The notes beneath the pieces are model-generated. The model did no database searches, was not told the DNA's origin, and worked only from the letters and a program-made list of their open reading frames with translations. A stretch of DNA of 64,000 nucleotides, from the NCBI GenBank assembly GCA_930367205.1, contig OV884014.1, positions 78,905,104 to 78,969,103 of the forward strand, read 5' to 3'. How positions within the stretch are numbered: the stretch's first letter is position 1; each line of letters opens with the position of its first letter. Position numbers and translations under genes: made by a program. The DNA is from Acanthosoma haemorrhoidale. Lineage: Eukaryota > Arthropoda > Insecta > Hemiptera > Acanthosomatidae. Shown piece by piece: positions 1-11,839 of this stretch.

Positions 1-1675
1 GGGTCTAATTAACACGTCTATCCCTACTAATCGACAGAAACCAGATTTGTCAAAATAAGGTCTAAACTAGTATGGATATGTAGTGTTCTTTTTTTAAATG
101 ATAAAATGCCGAAGGTTTAACTTACAACTGACCAGGGAAACTGAAGGGTTCGTTTTTTCCGAAGGGTTTCAAGGTAGTTAATTGAACTCGGCATTGATAT
201 AGACATAAGAGAATTTACTCGATAGGGGTTTCATTACTTATAATTCCCAGGCATTAGAGCGCCTCTAAACTAAACCTAAAATATAATTAAACTAACAAAC
301 TAAAATAACCAATTATTTATTTTCAGGATAGAAGAAACAAACAAATACAAATAAAAGAATCCTAGTGGCCCTTACATTATTGTTGCTACTTTACAATTTT
401 CAAGAAACCTTTAAGGGATTTATTTTTCGACCTTATTCTCTGCATTTTAAGGAAGTTACTACTACAACTCATACTCCAGTATGGCGATGTATAAGTTATT
501 AAATGTATGCTTTATATTTTATCGGCAGTTTAGACATTGAATTGAAACGAAACAGCAATGAGATGGAAGCCTTGGTTTTTGCTCCAATAGAATTTATATA
601 ATAAGCCTTTATCGAAAATGGCACCATTATACTTAACAATCTGGGACCATTTAAGTTCAGTATTAATTTGGGACTACGTTTGCAGAAGTCCTTCTTTCCC
701 CACATTTTGGCTAAGTAATAGCGTCACATAAAAGATTTGTCTTTAAAAAGAAAAAGTACCATTAAAATTTAGCACTCATAAAACTAATGATTTTGTAGTT
801 TTTAATAGATTACTTGACCTAATTCAAAAGTAATTATTATAGCTGATAAAGTAAATACTGCTGTTGAGGTTATATCGTGAAAAAAGGTAACAATACATAT
901 GCAAGCAGGTTGATTAACCTCTGAGCAGACAATAAACCACCTTGCCAACCAGGATTCAAATTTCGTTTTATCGAAAAAATAATTCCGTTTTTATTATTAG
1001 GACAAAATTGACTTGTGTACTTTTCCTCCAGCGCCTAGATATCCGTGTGACGTAAACCTTTCCGATTAAAACCTACTTAGTTTTTAATGGCGGTTTAAAC
1101 TATAGCTTAGGCCTTCTGGCCGATGTTAACTACACACATTCCCGCTGATTGGATAAGTCAATTTATTCAGTTTGCAAAATTAAACTGGTCCCATTTATCG
1201 AAGGTCTGACATAATAACACAAATTGATACACAATAATGCCAACTGCTGAAGGTTGTTTGTACCTCACTTCTTCTAGTAGTATCAGTACTACCACTACAA
1301 TTCATCCTCTGGAACAAATTAATTACCACCTCGAGCAAGTCTGATTGAAAGGATCGATTCCATTCCTTGAATGCTTGACTTCCGCCGATTTAACCGATAC
1401 ATTTTCATGCTCATTGAGCGGTCAAGAGCTCAGCTCCTCCGTCATCTAAATATATTCTAGAGTCGAGAAGCAGCCCTATAAAAATAACTTGCCTCGGTTC
1501 ATTTGTAAAATTTTTAATCGTTGTTAATTCTTAACTCTTTCAGGATATGGTTTGTTGGCATCATATTTGATGCAGTTGGAAATTTGTGGCAGAATACTTA
1601 CTCATTTAATCCTCCTACTATAGCAGGACTAAGCTATTTGTTTCATATGATATATTACTATTGTGGTGATGATCC
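1..1675. other. AT-rich non-coding stretch
   Basis: I see no recognisable coding region, RNA or repeat here. The only open frame, of 68 codons at 499-705 on the minus strand, has no family resemblance and looks random. Confidence 0.5.
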
Positions 1676-1686
1676 TACTATTATTT

Positions 1687-1945
1687 ATAATTATTAATAA
1701 TTAACAGCCAAAAATTACTAAATGCCTTAACATTAGCAAATTACCTATCGGAAAATTAATTTATAAGTCACATCTAGTCAGCGTTATCTGCCTCTGTGCC
1801 TATACTTTTCTTGAGTTGGGCCAAAGAGAACTCAAATCAGGAAGGTCTTCACTCGTGGTAGGATAGTTCAGATGGTTGAGTAGATATTGCGGAGGTCCCG
1901 GGTTCGAGTCCCAATCTTGCCAATTCAATTTTATCTTTGGCTGTT
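1687..1945 (+). repeat. SINE-like element with inverted terminal arms
   Basis: The left end reads aataattaacagccaaa and the right end tttggctgttaattatt, an exact inverted match of 17 bases about 240 bp apart. Near the right end is a tRNA-like segment with a perfect RNA polymerase III B box (GGTTCGAGTCC). The AGCCAAAGA-type arm recurs near 19735, 19783, 40955 and 41221. At 41221 it again sits beside a B-box-like sequence, on the minus strand. This suggests one dispersed family, either a tRNA-derived SINE or a MITE that captured a tRNA fragment. Confidence 0.55.
1857..1921 (+). other. Decayed tRNA-like segment
   Basis: A seven-base acceptor-like stem (GGTAGGA with TCTTGCC, counting G-T pairs), an A-box-like TAGTTCAGATGG and a perfect B box GGTTCGAGTCC are present. 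The anticodon arm is about seven bases too short, and only three pairs of the T stem form. It is therefore not a working tRNA gene. It is best read as the tRNA-derived head of the surrounding SINE-like repeat. Confidence 0.5.
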
Positions 1946-2124
1946 AATTATTGCATTTCTGTTAAAAATGATTTCATTCATAACTCATCGATTTAAAGGT
2001 AAATAAATATGGAGGTCGTGTCTCATAAATCATTTCAATAAAATATTATTAGTCCCACTACGAAGCCCAGTGTTATCATTTTTACAACGAACATTTTAAT
2101 CTAATTCCACTTTTTTTGGAGCTC

Positions 2125-2163
2125 ACTCAGCCTCGTATGAATAAATGAGTAGCCACTTGAATA
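2125..2163 (+). repeat. Dispersed repeat, copy 1
   Basis: The segment beginning ACTCAGCCTC and running through AATAAATGAG to CACTTGAATA is repeated in inverted orientation at 9694-9732, with most positions identical. Weaker similarity continues for some 60 bp downstream (GTTGAAATGTAAC against GTTGAGAGGTAATG). It is probably the edge of an old interspersed element of unknown class. Confidence 0.5.
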
Positions 2164-4320
2164 TATGTTGCCGTTGAAATGTAACATCCAAGCGCCAACC
2201 AAATCTCAGCGCCACCTACCAACTACAGATATAACCTCCATCGACCTAACCTCATCATGAGGTGTTTTCCCACATGATTTATTTTTGTATGTTAACTTCA
2301 AATTTCAATTGAATTTTAACCATACAAATAATCAATGAAAAAATAGTTCTTAATTATTTTTATGTGGTTTCTTTAATTGCAACTAACATGTCACCGGATC
2401 AAATAGAGGACACATAAAAACTGTGAACATCAAAAGTTATTAGGAAAGTTTTAACGACTTGGTTTAGTTGGAAACGATTACATTTATATGATTGTTACTT
2501 TACTTAGCAGAAGTTACTAGTAATATTAATACATGTTTAGTAAAATCATTAGGACTAATCACAATAGGATTACTAATTAATATGTAGCACCATGAATTGT
2601 AATGTATTTCAGCCCTGTTAGTTGAGATTAATGATTAGACCTATTACAATTTATGGCTTCGTCTTTCATCACCCTACTTAATTAGTACGAGAATCACAGA
2701 TATATCGGAATCACAAAGGAGGTATTGAGCTGAAATTTTTTCGTACATTATTTTTTAAATAATCAAATTAATGGGTTGACATATTTATTCATTTTTTTCA
2801 ATTAATTATTCAAATTTCAACACAAATTAATTTATAAGGAATAATTGTTATATTCTAAGCATTATCACCACCTGGAAGACCAAACTAAAGTCAATTATGA
2901 TGGAAAAAATGAATGTAACAAAAAGTTGGTTGGATTTCACATTTTAAATAAATCTATTATTCAACTCGGATTTTGTATATTGTAACAATAAATATGCTTC
3001 TGCTGCTAGATATTATAACATTTAAAACTGCATCAACATTAACTGATTTAATTATTTATTTCGTTTATATTTACAAATAATTAAATTTAGCATTTAACGC
3101 CCTAATATACTGATACTTATGGTAGTAATGGTACACTTTACCATTTTAAATGATATTTTAACATTTTGGCATATTGTTTGATAATATCATTCTTCATTTA
3201 ATATTAATTGTGGTACAATTTACAGTTAAATGTGGCAGTCACAACTGTTGAAATATCTGTACCAAGAGCATTCAAGGAGGTACATTAAAAGTTTATTAAC
3301 ACGATATAAATATAATAGGCTTATATTTTTAAACTTTGTTAACACGAACAAAACTCTTTATTTTGGTTATCTATGCGTAATTCTCTCCCAAAACTCACTG
3401 TTTACCAATGAATTGCAGATAATATTGACAAATAATATAACAGATTATCTAAAATAAATTCCTTTGATATAAATATGGTTTTGTTACCGTCATTTAAATG
3501 AGTTGCTTTTACCACATATATTTTGCGTTGTATAAAGAACATAATAATTTTTTTTTATAATCCTATGCTTTACAACACCCTTCTTTCTATACCTTATTTG
3601 TAATATTTATAACACATATACAAAAGAATAATAGCACAAATATGTTTGTTGATATTGACTTTATAGTTGATAATTTATTGTCAAAACAAATGACCATTCT
3701 TAACATACATAAACAGCTTACAATTTAATATAAAACAATAAAAATTATGATAATGCGTGAAACTCAGGTGAATTTTGAACTTTTAACGAGGGCAGATAAG
3801 CCCCTCGCTGTTATCAGTAGATGACGCAGCTGTCAAAATCCAGATTATCAGGATTATCCTTACTTTAAAAAAAAAAAAAAAGTAGTTGTTTTCCGCATAA
3901 TCTTGTCTTCTATCACGTAGTTAATACCTGAATAAACAGGTGAATTATGCTGGTATCTGAAGATCGCAATTTTCGTAAATTCCTGGTACGGAGGATGATG
4001 TACAGTAGATGATATAACTGTATCATTATGGTGATCTTTTATTATCCCGCTGATCAAAAACGCATATACGCTTGTAAATATTGTCGAAATCGGACGCCAC
4101 AAGCCAAAATTGATCCGTGATAACAGACGAAGCGCTACATTTATTACAAAATTAAGGCCATTTAAACCTATAAAAACAATATTATTGTTATTACCCTGTC
4201 ATTTATTTTAGACATGAAGTACCTACTCAATCTTCTATTGGACCCATGACACCGATAGGTATTAGTGTATATCCTCTTGTTAGGAAATTAATATTGACTA
4301 ATAAGTATGATAAGAAACTT
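2164..4320. other. AT-rich non-coding stretch
   Basis: No gene, RNA or repeat is recognised. The open frames at 3230-3457 (+) and 3860-4102 (-) are low-complexity AT-rich translations without family features. A run of A lies at about 3866-3880. Confidence 0.45.
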
Positions 4321-4499
4321 TAATCAAGCATTCCATTTATAGTTGGAATAAAGTGATTTTTCAATTTAATATTTAAGGTATTGACAGGGATTGTACATAT
4401 ATTTATTCTTGTGCCTGTCGTTTTTGTGGGTAATAGCGTATGGTTGACGTTCAACCACTGTGAATTGTTGGAACAACAGAGACAGTTGTCGTTGAGGGA

Positions 4500-4860
4500 G
4501 GACACATGAGGAGACTAAATGCTTTAGAGACAGAGGTGGACTCACCTGTATGCCGTGCAGCAGGTGAGCAGGTTAGAGGCTCTATAGACTTAGCGTAGAA
4601 GCGAAGCCGGACTCTAAAGACCACGGCAGAGAAACGACAGTGAAACACCCATAGGCGATGGGGGCCGGCCAGCTACTGGCGTCCCCTCCCAGCCGCATGC
4701 GTCCTGCCGGCTCCCTCTCTCGAGCGGGCTATCTTTCGGGGAACCGACCGGAAGTGGACAAGAGCCATGAGTGGGAAGTCCAAAAAGTTTCAGTCCAAAA
4801 CTGAAACATGAGGTGGTCCAGCAATGATCCAAATAAGTTCCAAGTAGCTTCGGAATACAT
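4500..4860. other. GC-richer islet, probable old retroelement debris
   Basis: Base composition rises clearly above the surrounding AT-rich DNA, and overlapping short open frames exist on both strands. None shows a recognisable domain. It resembles other GC-richer islets at 6480-6790, 7270-8050 and 8640-9115, and is likely non-coding retroelement sequence. The class cannot be stated. Confidence 0.3.
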
Positions 4861-5150
4861 GATCCTTGAAATCTCTCAGACGAAGTCGAACTAAAACTTA
4901 AAAATTAAAAGAGTTTTGTTCATCCTAGCCTTGTGGAGGTTCCGTTTATTTATAAATCATACAAGGTCGCTGCATGTAGGCTGGTATAGTCTACTAGTGA
5001 GGATGTGGGTGACAGCCATATCATCCTATACGGTCATCAACAAACTCTTGGAGCCAAAGGTGCCAAAAGTACCTAGACTTGTGCGCACTCCAAAAATATA
5101 TCCATTTTCGCAAGGATACTAATATTATATGGTCTCATTTCAGGGTTGAA

Positions 5151-5163
5151 AATTCGGCACGAG
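5151..5163 (+). other. 13-base match to a cDNA-library adaptor
   Basis: The bases AATTCGGCACGAG are identical to the EcoRI adaptor used in classic lambda ZAP cDNA libraries. A chance match is possible, but the string is long enough to be worth flagging. Confidence 0.4.
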
Positions 5164-5629
5164 AGCTTGAAAACTTTTGCTGTGTCTGACTGAAAGTAAG
5201 TTAGCCTTCTAACAGTGATCGAACTCACATAGGTAATTACCTTCACAGTCGTGTTCCCTTTGTGAATACTTGTCACCTAGTGTTCAATGTCAGACCAAAA
5301 AGAAACGATTGGAGAAGGCAGATTTAGTTGTCTCGTTTCCTTTACTGAGTTGCAGTTTTTATCAGTGTGAATTGTTTTTATTCCTTGAAGTCCAGGTGCC
5401 CCAAATTTTATGTGGACAATCACAGTATTTTGGTTGCGCTTGTGGTGCAAAAGAAGAGCGTATTATTACGAAGATTGGTGTGTGACGAATCCTTATAATC
5501 ATAAATTTTCCTAACCTTGTTTCCTTTCTAGTTCCATATAGGATAAATAGTACAGAACAAAAATTTATTCCGGGACAAATTCCCCTATGAATATCATTAA
5601 TTTTCAGATGACAAATTCACATCTGGCAA

Positions 5630-6200
5630 ATGAAAAGAACTACATATTGCATCATTATAAAAAAAATGATAGCTCCTTGGTGCACTGCTCTATACCACGC
5701 GCATACGAATCCAACTGAGAGGATAAATCGCATGGTAAAACGATGCTCGCTTGATGTGCGCGAAATAACCAGAGAATTTGAACAAAGAATTCTCTCGTAT
5801 CAGTATTGCCCTAAAGACATCCATATATGAAGCCACTGGTTCCTCACCTGGCTATTTGAAATATGGCCTGGAATTGATAGATCGCGAGAGGATTATGCAG
5901 GAAGGATACCTCGGGACTCCAAATTATAGAATTTGCCTTTGCTATTTCAGGAAGTACAGGATCGGTTGAATAGAGCCTACAAAAAAGCACAGCGATCTTA
6001 CAATCTGCGGAGGAAGGAAGTGGAATTTGTTCCTGGACAAACGGTCTGGTGTTGGACTCGTCCTTTCTCGGATACTGCGACTTATTTTACTAGTAAATCA
6101 GCTCCAAGGTTCAAGAAAGTTAAAATAAGAGTTAACATCTCGCGGGTAACCTAGAAACTTGAATATGTGTACATGTGTGAACATGTAAGAGACTTAAAAG
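5630..6200 (+). mobile_element. Ty3/gypsy integrase C-terminal half, degraded
   Basis: Three overlapping frames together read as the end of a gypsy integrase. First comes a TNPTERINRMVK segment, the family's usual NPTERVNR motif. Then comes an ALKTSIYEATGSSPGYL segment, as in the conserved stretch after the catalytic glutamate. Last is a VQDRLNRAYKKAQRSYNLRR-to-VPGQTVW segment, followed by a short tail ending near EHVRDLKGP. Frame changes fall at about 5800 and 5950, so this is a pseudogene. No reverse transcriptase or paired LTR was found nearby. It is either a fragment or an element whose 5' part has decayed. Confidence 0.8.
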
Positions 6201-6209
6201 GACCTTGTG

Positions 6210-8050
6210 AGGATGTTAGTTATAAAGACAGGCTCAGCCACTTCTTGGTTCACTGACGTTTCGTTCGCCTTTTTTTGGCGCGTAATTGGTGGGTGTTACA
6301 CTTCGTTACGTCGGAGAGAAAAAATAGAAAAAAGGTGTGAAGTGAAACTAAAATTTCAAATAAATCAATGTTGGTTACGTCCCTTCCACGAATTGATCAT
6401 AAATGTTTTTGTTATTAATAATAATTTTCCTTCCGGTAGCAATTTTTATTAATAAATAAATTTTATGTTAAATTTAAGTAGAGATAGTTGGAGGAAGAAG
6501 ACAATCGTGGGGGAAGAAAACGCGAGAGAGTGAGTGAGAGGAAAGCGGACAGTAAGGGTGTCCAGCTGAGAGTTGTGTTGAGTGAGAGGATGGAGTGAAG
6601 CTCAGCGAACGGCTAGTCCTTACGTTGTTTCTCTTAGAGGCAAATTGACTCCAGATCGAGCTCTTGGAATCTTACCAGTAAGGGTATTTATTCGTCGCTG
6701 CAGATTGTGAGAGGAGTTTCGTCTACGGCTCTGACAATGGACACAACCTTTCCTTGGTACCAGCGAATCAGTCGACGACGGATGCAGCCAGATAAATCTT
6801 ATGTTACACGTACAGGTTTGTTTGTTTACTTTCTATTTTAGAAATTCGATACAGAACGAAACTTTTTTTTTTTAAGTTTATATTTTATATATTAAACTTT
6901 ATTTTTTTCGTTGCAATTACTAAATTAGATTTTTTATAGAATAGAAGAGGTTTTTTAACATTACCTTTGGGATTAGTTTTCAGGTATAGGATTAACAGTA
7001 GGTGAACATTTAAATAAATTTTGAAGAATTGTCCTATTAAAAAGTTGTTGCCACCCTCATTTTGAAAATTATAAGGAGCTAATTAAATTTTAATTGAGGT
7101 CAGGTTAATCGTCAACTTTACAGAAAGAAATTTTGGTTTCCAAACAGGTATGATTATAAAAATTAGTGTATAATGTTTTTTCTCTTTTTCTTGATTTAAA
7201 ATTGTTAATTTTACTAATTATTTAATTATTCGAGATAATTAAATTAGTAGAAATATGTGTGTTTTTTTAGAGGTGTCGGGTAGTCACGAGGGGGGTGCCT
7301 AGTTACCCTAGCCCTGGTTACGAAGTGAGGGTTGATTAAGTTTATGTCCTGGACAATCGTTTCATGACGGTCTTACTATCTGACTCCATTTTTTATAGGT
7401 ATGTGCCCCGACAATGCACTATGTTCAGGAGAAGAGGTATAGGGTAGGTAGTTTGTGTGGTCTTGAATGACCACGAATTCACACTCGGTATTTGAGGGAA
7501 GGCGAAATCCGTCCGGATCCCAAAGGCGATTGTGAACCGGAGAGAGGAAGACTGAATCACCGTGGGGAACACTGCTTGGTAAGCTTGCAGGACAACCGTT
7601 GTCCACTAGAGAGAGGTCTCTCCCAAGGAGGTGCTAGATTTAGCGAGACGAAGGCAGAGATTCCCACTAGGAAGGTGTGGGGTCTGACAACGCCGGACTA
7701 AAACGTAGCGAGGTGAGGAGAGAGAGATGCAGAGGTTTTCATAATGAGGAAGCCAAGTTTTGAACATCAGAGCAGCCACAAGCCAGTCAGCCAGTTGTCA
7801 GGAGAATGATATACAGGCACCAAACCACCGGTCTTAAATACCCAGCTGGCTTAATCAGTAGCCAATCAGCTTTGGTTTTATTGTACCCAATGCCAGTTGA
7901 GTATGTGGTTTTCTTTGTTCTCTGACAAAGAGATATGTCACCGATACGTGACCCGGGTAAGGGTCTTCGGGCCTCTCGGTGGTTTGGGTCGCTTGGTACC
8001 TGCTACTGGTAGCGGGTGCCCCAGCTAATATAACTAATTGGCTCGCAGCT
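6210..8050. other. Mixed AT/GC-rich tract downstream of the gypsy integrase
   Basis: This holds two GC-richer blocks (about 6480-6790 and 7270-8050) separated by AT-rich DNA. By position the first could be the 3' LTR of the gypsy remnant, but I found no second copy to prove it. A 12-base stem is formed by GGTACCTGCTAC and GTAGCGGGTGCC near 7995-8021. No coding region is recognised; the short frames at 7376-7701 on both strands are random-looking. Confidence 0.3.
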
Positions 8051-8309
8051 GCATTTTATTGTTTACCACATTTACAATGATTTATATTATTGTAACGTTA
8101 TTTACATTTGTTTAAATTAATTTACAATATATATACAATAGAGTATAGGGTGATTTATCTTATGTAGTTAGCAGTTGCTACAAGAGGTTTTCATTGTTTC
8201 GCCATTAATAAACAACGTGGTGTTCAACAATCGTTTAGTTGGGGTGTGTGATCTGTTTTTGTTTCTTCTGGCTAAACCACCCGCCCCCTTCTCCATTAGC
8301 TATCCTACC

Positions 8310-8545
8310 ACTCAGTGTCCACACGGACATTGCCACTTTTATATTTTTCCAAAAGTTAAATCAATGCTTAAAGGGACACATTTTGAATTGGATAATGAAA
8401 ACGGCCGTTATGTTGACCGACAGATATTGATTGACTTCTACAAGTGGAAAACAAGACTACAACGATGTATTATTGCGCAAGTGGGGAGTACATCAAAGGG
8501 AGCAAACATTATATCTGTAATATGAATAAATAAAAGTGAATTGTT
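8310..8545 (+). mobile_element. Mariner-like transposase, 3' end remnant
   Basis: One frame gives FYIFPKVKSMLKGTHFEL, and further on DFYKWKTRLQRCI. These match the C-terminal end of mariner-family transposases (an FLFPK-K-LKG-HF block followed by a W--R--RC block). After one frame change at about 8475 the sequence gives GEYIKGSKHY, the usual GDYIEG ending, before a stop. The catalytic region upstream is missing or unrecognisable. It is a non-functional fossil. Confidence 0.65.
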
Positions 8546-8639
8546 ATTATGAGTCTCGTTATTAGACAAATCCCTCAAAGTCGTTAATAGGCGTATCTGG
8601 GTATACCTTTACAATTTCAGATCGATAGGATCATTTTTA

Positions 8640-9190
8640 CGACCACTAACGCAGAATATTCACTCACAGGGTGGCTGAAGAAAGAAAGGCGATCGCTCCC
8701 TTACTTAAGTGAAAGTAGAGCCGCTTACTTCGGGCTCGGCAACTAAAGGCTCTATGAAAAGTGCCACCTGCCGGCCTGTCACTTTCCCCTCGGCTACTGC
8801 AGCCCGAGGGAGCAGACAGGGCACAGGTATGGTTAACAGGAGAAGGCTGCATTCCAACGGGCAGCCGTACTGTATGATAGCAAGCCGGGCTACAGCTCTT
8901 TGTTTTTCTTTAGTAGGCTTTCAGCTAGCACAGGGAACCGGTCCTCGGGAGTACTACCTCTAGGCTGCCGCATTTGTCAACTCCCGTCGAGGGCTTCACC
9001 TTTGGCTCGGCCCTTGAGGTGCTCAGTCCGATCACTGGCCAATTGCTCACAAGTAGTCAATACTATCGTGACAGTCTATCATCCTTCTGTCAATTCTATG
9101 ATAGCCATGGCGTAAAAATTCAATCCAATATTGATCGACAAGCGTTCCGTTAAGGACGCGAAAACGTTTTCCTAACGGATTTAATGACTT
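8640..9190. other. GC-richer islet with a small hairpin
   Basis: No coding domain is recognised in this block, although short frames exist on both strands. At its right edge (about 9148-9182) an imperfect stem is formed by TCCGTTAAGGA and TCCTAACGGA. The phrase TGAAAGTAGAGCC near 8709 recurs near 14225, each time followed by a CGGCAA segment, suggesting shared repeat ancestry. Confidence 0.3.
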
Positions 9191-9693
9191 TTTGTAAAAA
9201 ATATCCCACTAAATCACAAGAACATAATGCGCATTAGTATATTCAATACCTTTAATTTGATACTCAACTCAAAATTATAGAGAAAATTTTTTTTGTTGTA
9301 CCAGCTAATAAATTAATTAATGAGACACAGTCATGTCTTGTGGAGGTGGCTATATTTTTAATTTCTTCCCAATACCAAAACGTATCTTCACGCAAAATTT
9401 ATACCTCAAACAGGGGATGCTAGCTCAAATGCTAGTAGTACAGTAAGAAATATCGAGAAAACATAACATTAAAAAGAAAAGGAATTTAATTAAAGTACTT
9501 AAAGTCTATAATAATAACTGTAAGCAATATAATTTAACAAATTTTAAAGACCCTCTCTTCAAAATATATATTAAATCCATGGCGCAACACTTCATGAAAA
9601 GTGACGGGCCGAAAGTTGGTGGTAGTGTGGTTAGAGCTAGACATTACCTCTCAACGTTAAATTCTGTTTTCTTGACTGGATTCGTTACTTTTT

Positions 9694-9732
9694 TATTCAA
9701 GTAGCTTCTCATTTATACTCATGAGGCTGAGT
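9694..9732 (-). repeat. Dispersed repeat, copy 2 (inverted)
   Basis: The reverse complement runs from ACTCAGCCTC to CTACTTGAATA and matches the copy at 2125-2163. The flanks are only weakly related, so both copies are old. Confidence 0.5.
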
Positions 9733-9739
9733 CGACCCG

Positions 9740-10890
9740 GATCAAATCAATCCCTAAGGTAAATATTTTGGGGGGTTTTGTTCTCTGCAGCTATAAGTCA
9801 TCATACTAATAGGCTACGTGGGCGGTAAAAAGTGTACATATTGTGTAGAAGTGACAGCTGTATCATCTGATTGATTTTTTGAGATGAACCTACCTTATTT
9901 TTTTCACTTGTTTTTAAATAGCAATCAATAGGCAAGTAAATAATATATACATGCATACATTTTAAAAATTATTTACATCATTTAGAAAGGAAAAGTTTAA
10001 AATGGGAGAATAAGAACTAAATATAAAGAAAAGGAAATATAATTACAAGTATCATTCATTCGGCACGTTTGATGCCCAATTTGCTAATATAAGATGAAGT
10101 TATCCTCTGGTTACACAATGTTGCCAACAGTCACATTATATTTTTTGAAATATAAAATTCAGAACGTAGAAAGTGAAGGGGAATATTGAAATATGTGCGA
10201 GTTTGAATCAAAGTTTCCAAGTCAGTTCCTTAAATACTTACAAATGATTGTAAAAAATCTACTCAATTTTTTTTTTAAAAAAATACTGCTTTGAGAAATT
10301 AGATGAATGAAAGGAATATCACCGGGTTGATCGTATGGAGAACAAAATTTAACCTTCTTAATTAAAAATACAAAAAAGAAACAAGCTTTGATAAACCATA
10401 GATAAAGAAAAACTCTTGAAAGCATAAAAAAACTAAATGTTAGAGAGGTGTAAAGTATGCTTGCACTTATGTAAAACAAAACTGACTATAACCTGGACAG
10501 CCGTTCAATATGCCTCATTCCCTCAGTGATTGATTGCATATCGATCGACGGACATATCAAATAGCCATAGCCAATAGCTGACCACGTCGTTCATGAACGT
10601 CGGCATAATAACCTGCCTCTTAATAGCATAAGACCTCGCTATGCTGCGCAACTACATTTCTTTGTCAAATCATCCTGGTCACTAAAAATCGCCGTTTCAA
10701 CTTTGAACAAAAAATAAAGCTATTAAAACTACCTAGTAACAAAGTAAATACGTCATTCAAATTTTAATTTTTAGAATATCTGTTTAATTCATTTAACCAT
10801 GTGAGGAAATTTAGAAGAGATCATAAATAGCTTCTGAGCTGGAATTTGTGAAATTTTAAATGTCTGCTATTTCAAATGTTTTTTTCATAG
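9740..10890. other. AT-rich non-coding stretch
   Basis: No gene or repeat is recognised. The 85-codon minus-strand frame at 10222-10479 is a phenylalanine-rich, low-complexity translation and is probably random. Confidence 0.45.
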
Positions 10891-10893
10891 TTC

Positions 10894-11021
10894 TAATTGT
10901 AATTAAACTAGCGACAACTTATGAAGCTTTAGTTTAAAATCAGCATGATGTAATGGATATGAATTTGAAAATACAAAAGGTATTGAAAGGTTACAACAAT
11001 TATGGTTACTTTATCTCAAAT
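10894..11021 (-). repeat. LTR-like direct repeat, distal copy
   Basis: The segment contains GATATGAATTTGAAAATAC and AAAAGGT, followed by GAAAGGTTA and ATCTCAAAT. The same blocks occur in the same order at 13969-14096, with small insertions and substitutions. Divergence between the two copies points to an old insertion. Confidence 0.7.
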
Positions 11022-11054
11022 CAGCAAATCCCCCCTCCCCTTTTAAACAAACTA

Positions 11055-11270
11055 TTAACTCAGTTTATCAAAAAAAAAGTCTTTAAAATAGGATGGTTTG
11101 TTTATCACTATTTTTGGTCTGTTGGTTTCTGGTCTTATCTCATGAGTTTTTTGTGCATTTTCTGAAATAGGATTTGAAATATCCTTTTGACTAAGAGCTA
11201 ATGTATCGTTTAGATCGGGTGATGCAGGTAAGTCTTCCTCGGGCGGTTTTTCTCCTTCGGATAAGGTCAA
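11055..11270 (-). pseudogene. Gypsy polyprotein C-terminal tail
   Basis: A 71-codon frame is rich in Pro, Glu and Asp and ends with RPKIVINKPSYFKDF. This matches the R-P-R--KP--YL-DF tail that commonly closes gypsy integrases. It begins with an internal methionine and has no independent function. The upstream integrase core is decayed; a short SHNRFFRHPVEP-like piece remains near 11447-11480. Confidence 0.6.
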
Positions 11271-11446
11271 TCGTTCATCAGACTCCTTATGTCTTAAGAC
11301 CGCGAACTCTCAACCACCTCGATGCTTTCTTAAGGCATATTGAGGGTTTGCTGCAATGAATTCAACCCCCTCCACTAAGTCATCGTACTGGCTTGGATAA
11401 CAAAACAGGTCCCGAATTTAGTAGCCAAAAAGGCAGGATATCCCCG

Positions 11447-11836
11447 TTATGGTTCTACGGGATGCCTAAAGAATCTATTATGTGATGTGCAGATGTAGCG
11501 ACTTGTAGCTACTCCACAGGAATGCAAGATTGTTGTCAAATCCTGAGAAAGAAAAGATGGTCCTCTATCAGACTGAGTGTACTTGATAGTTTCCATCCAG
11601 TTACATATGAATGAGAGTGCATGCTGATCAGTTATAAGTTGAAAATGTCGACCGATGAGGTGATATCTCCATCTCCTCAAGCATACGACAACAGCAGCTT
11701 CTTTCATGGAGGGGTGGAAGGTTCTTGCGAAGAAAGCAACAGGTCGTCCATCTTGGCTCAATGTGACAGCCAAGGCAACATCAGAGGCATCAGTTTCTAT
11801 TACTAAGCTGTAGTCTGATGATATGGTCATCACCAT
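11447..11836 (-). pseudogene. Gypsy RNase H with integrase fragment
   Basis: This 129-codon frame contains VIETDASDVALAVTLSQDGR, the first RNase H block with its catalytic Asp. It continues with PVAFFARTF, LRRWRYHLIGRHFQLITDQ and ALSFI, the standard order in gypsy RNase H. After about residue 90 it runs into a shortened stretch, YTQSDRGPSFLSQDL, that resembles the SD-G--F block of integrase. RNase H and integrase have therefore been joined by a deletion. It is a pseudogene. Confidence 0.8.
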
Positions 11837-11839
11837 CTG

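Noticed and set aside
1857..1921. Functional tRNA gene
   Set aside because: A perfect B box and an acceptor-like stem are present, but the anticodon arm is too short and the T stem is incomplete.
4614..4832. Possible small gene on the GC-richer islet
   Set aside because: Overlapping frames on both strands without any family feature; composition alone explains the open length.
8175..8525. 116-codon gene
   Set aside because: Only its second half is meaningful, as the end of a mariner-type transposase. The first half is unrelated sequence.
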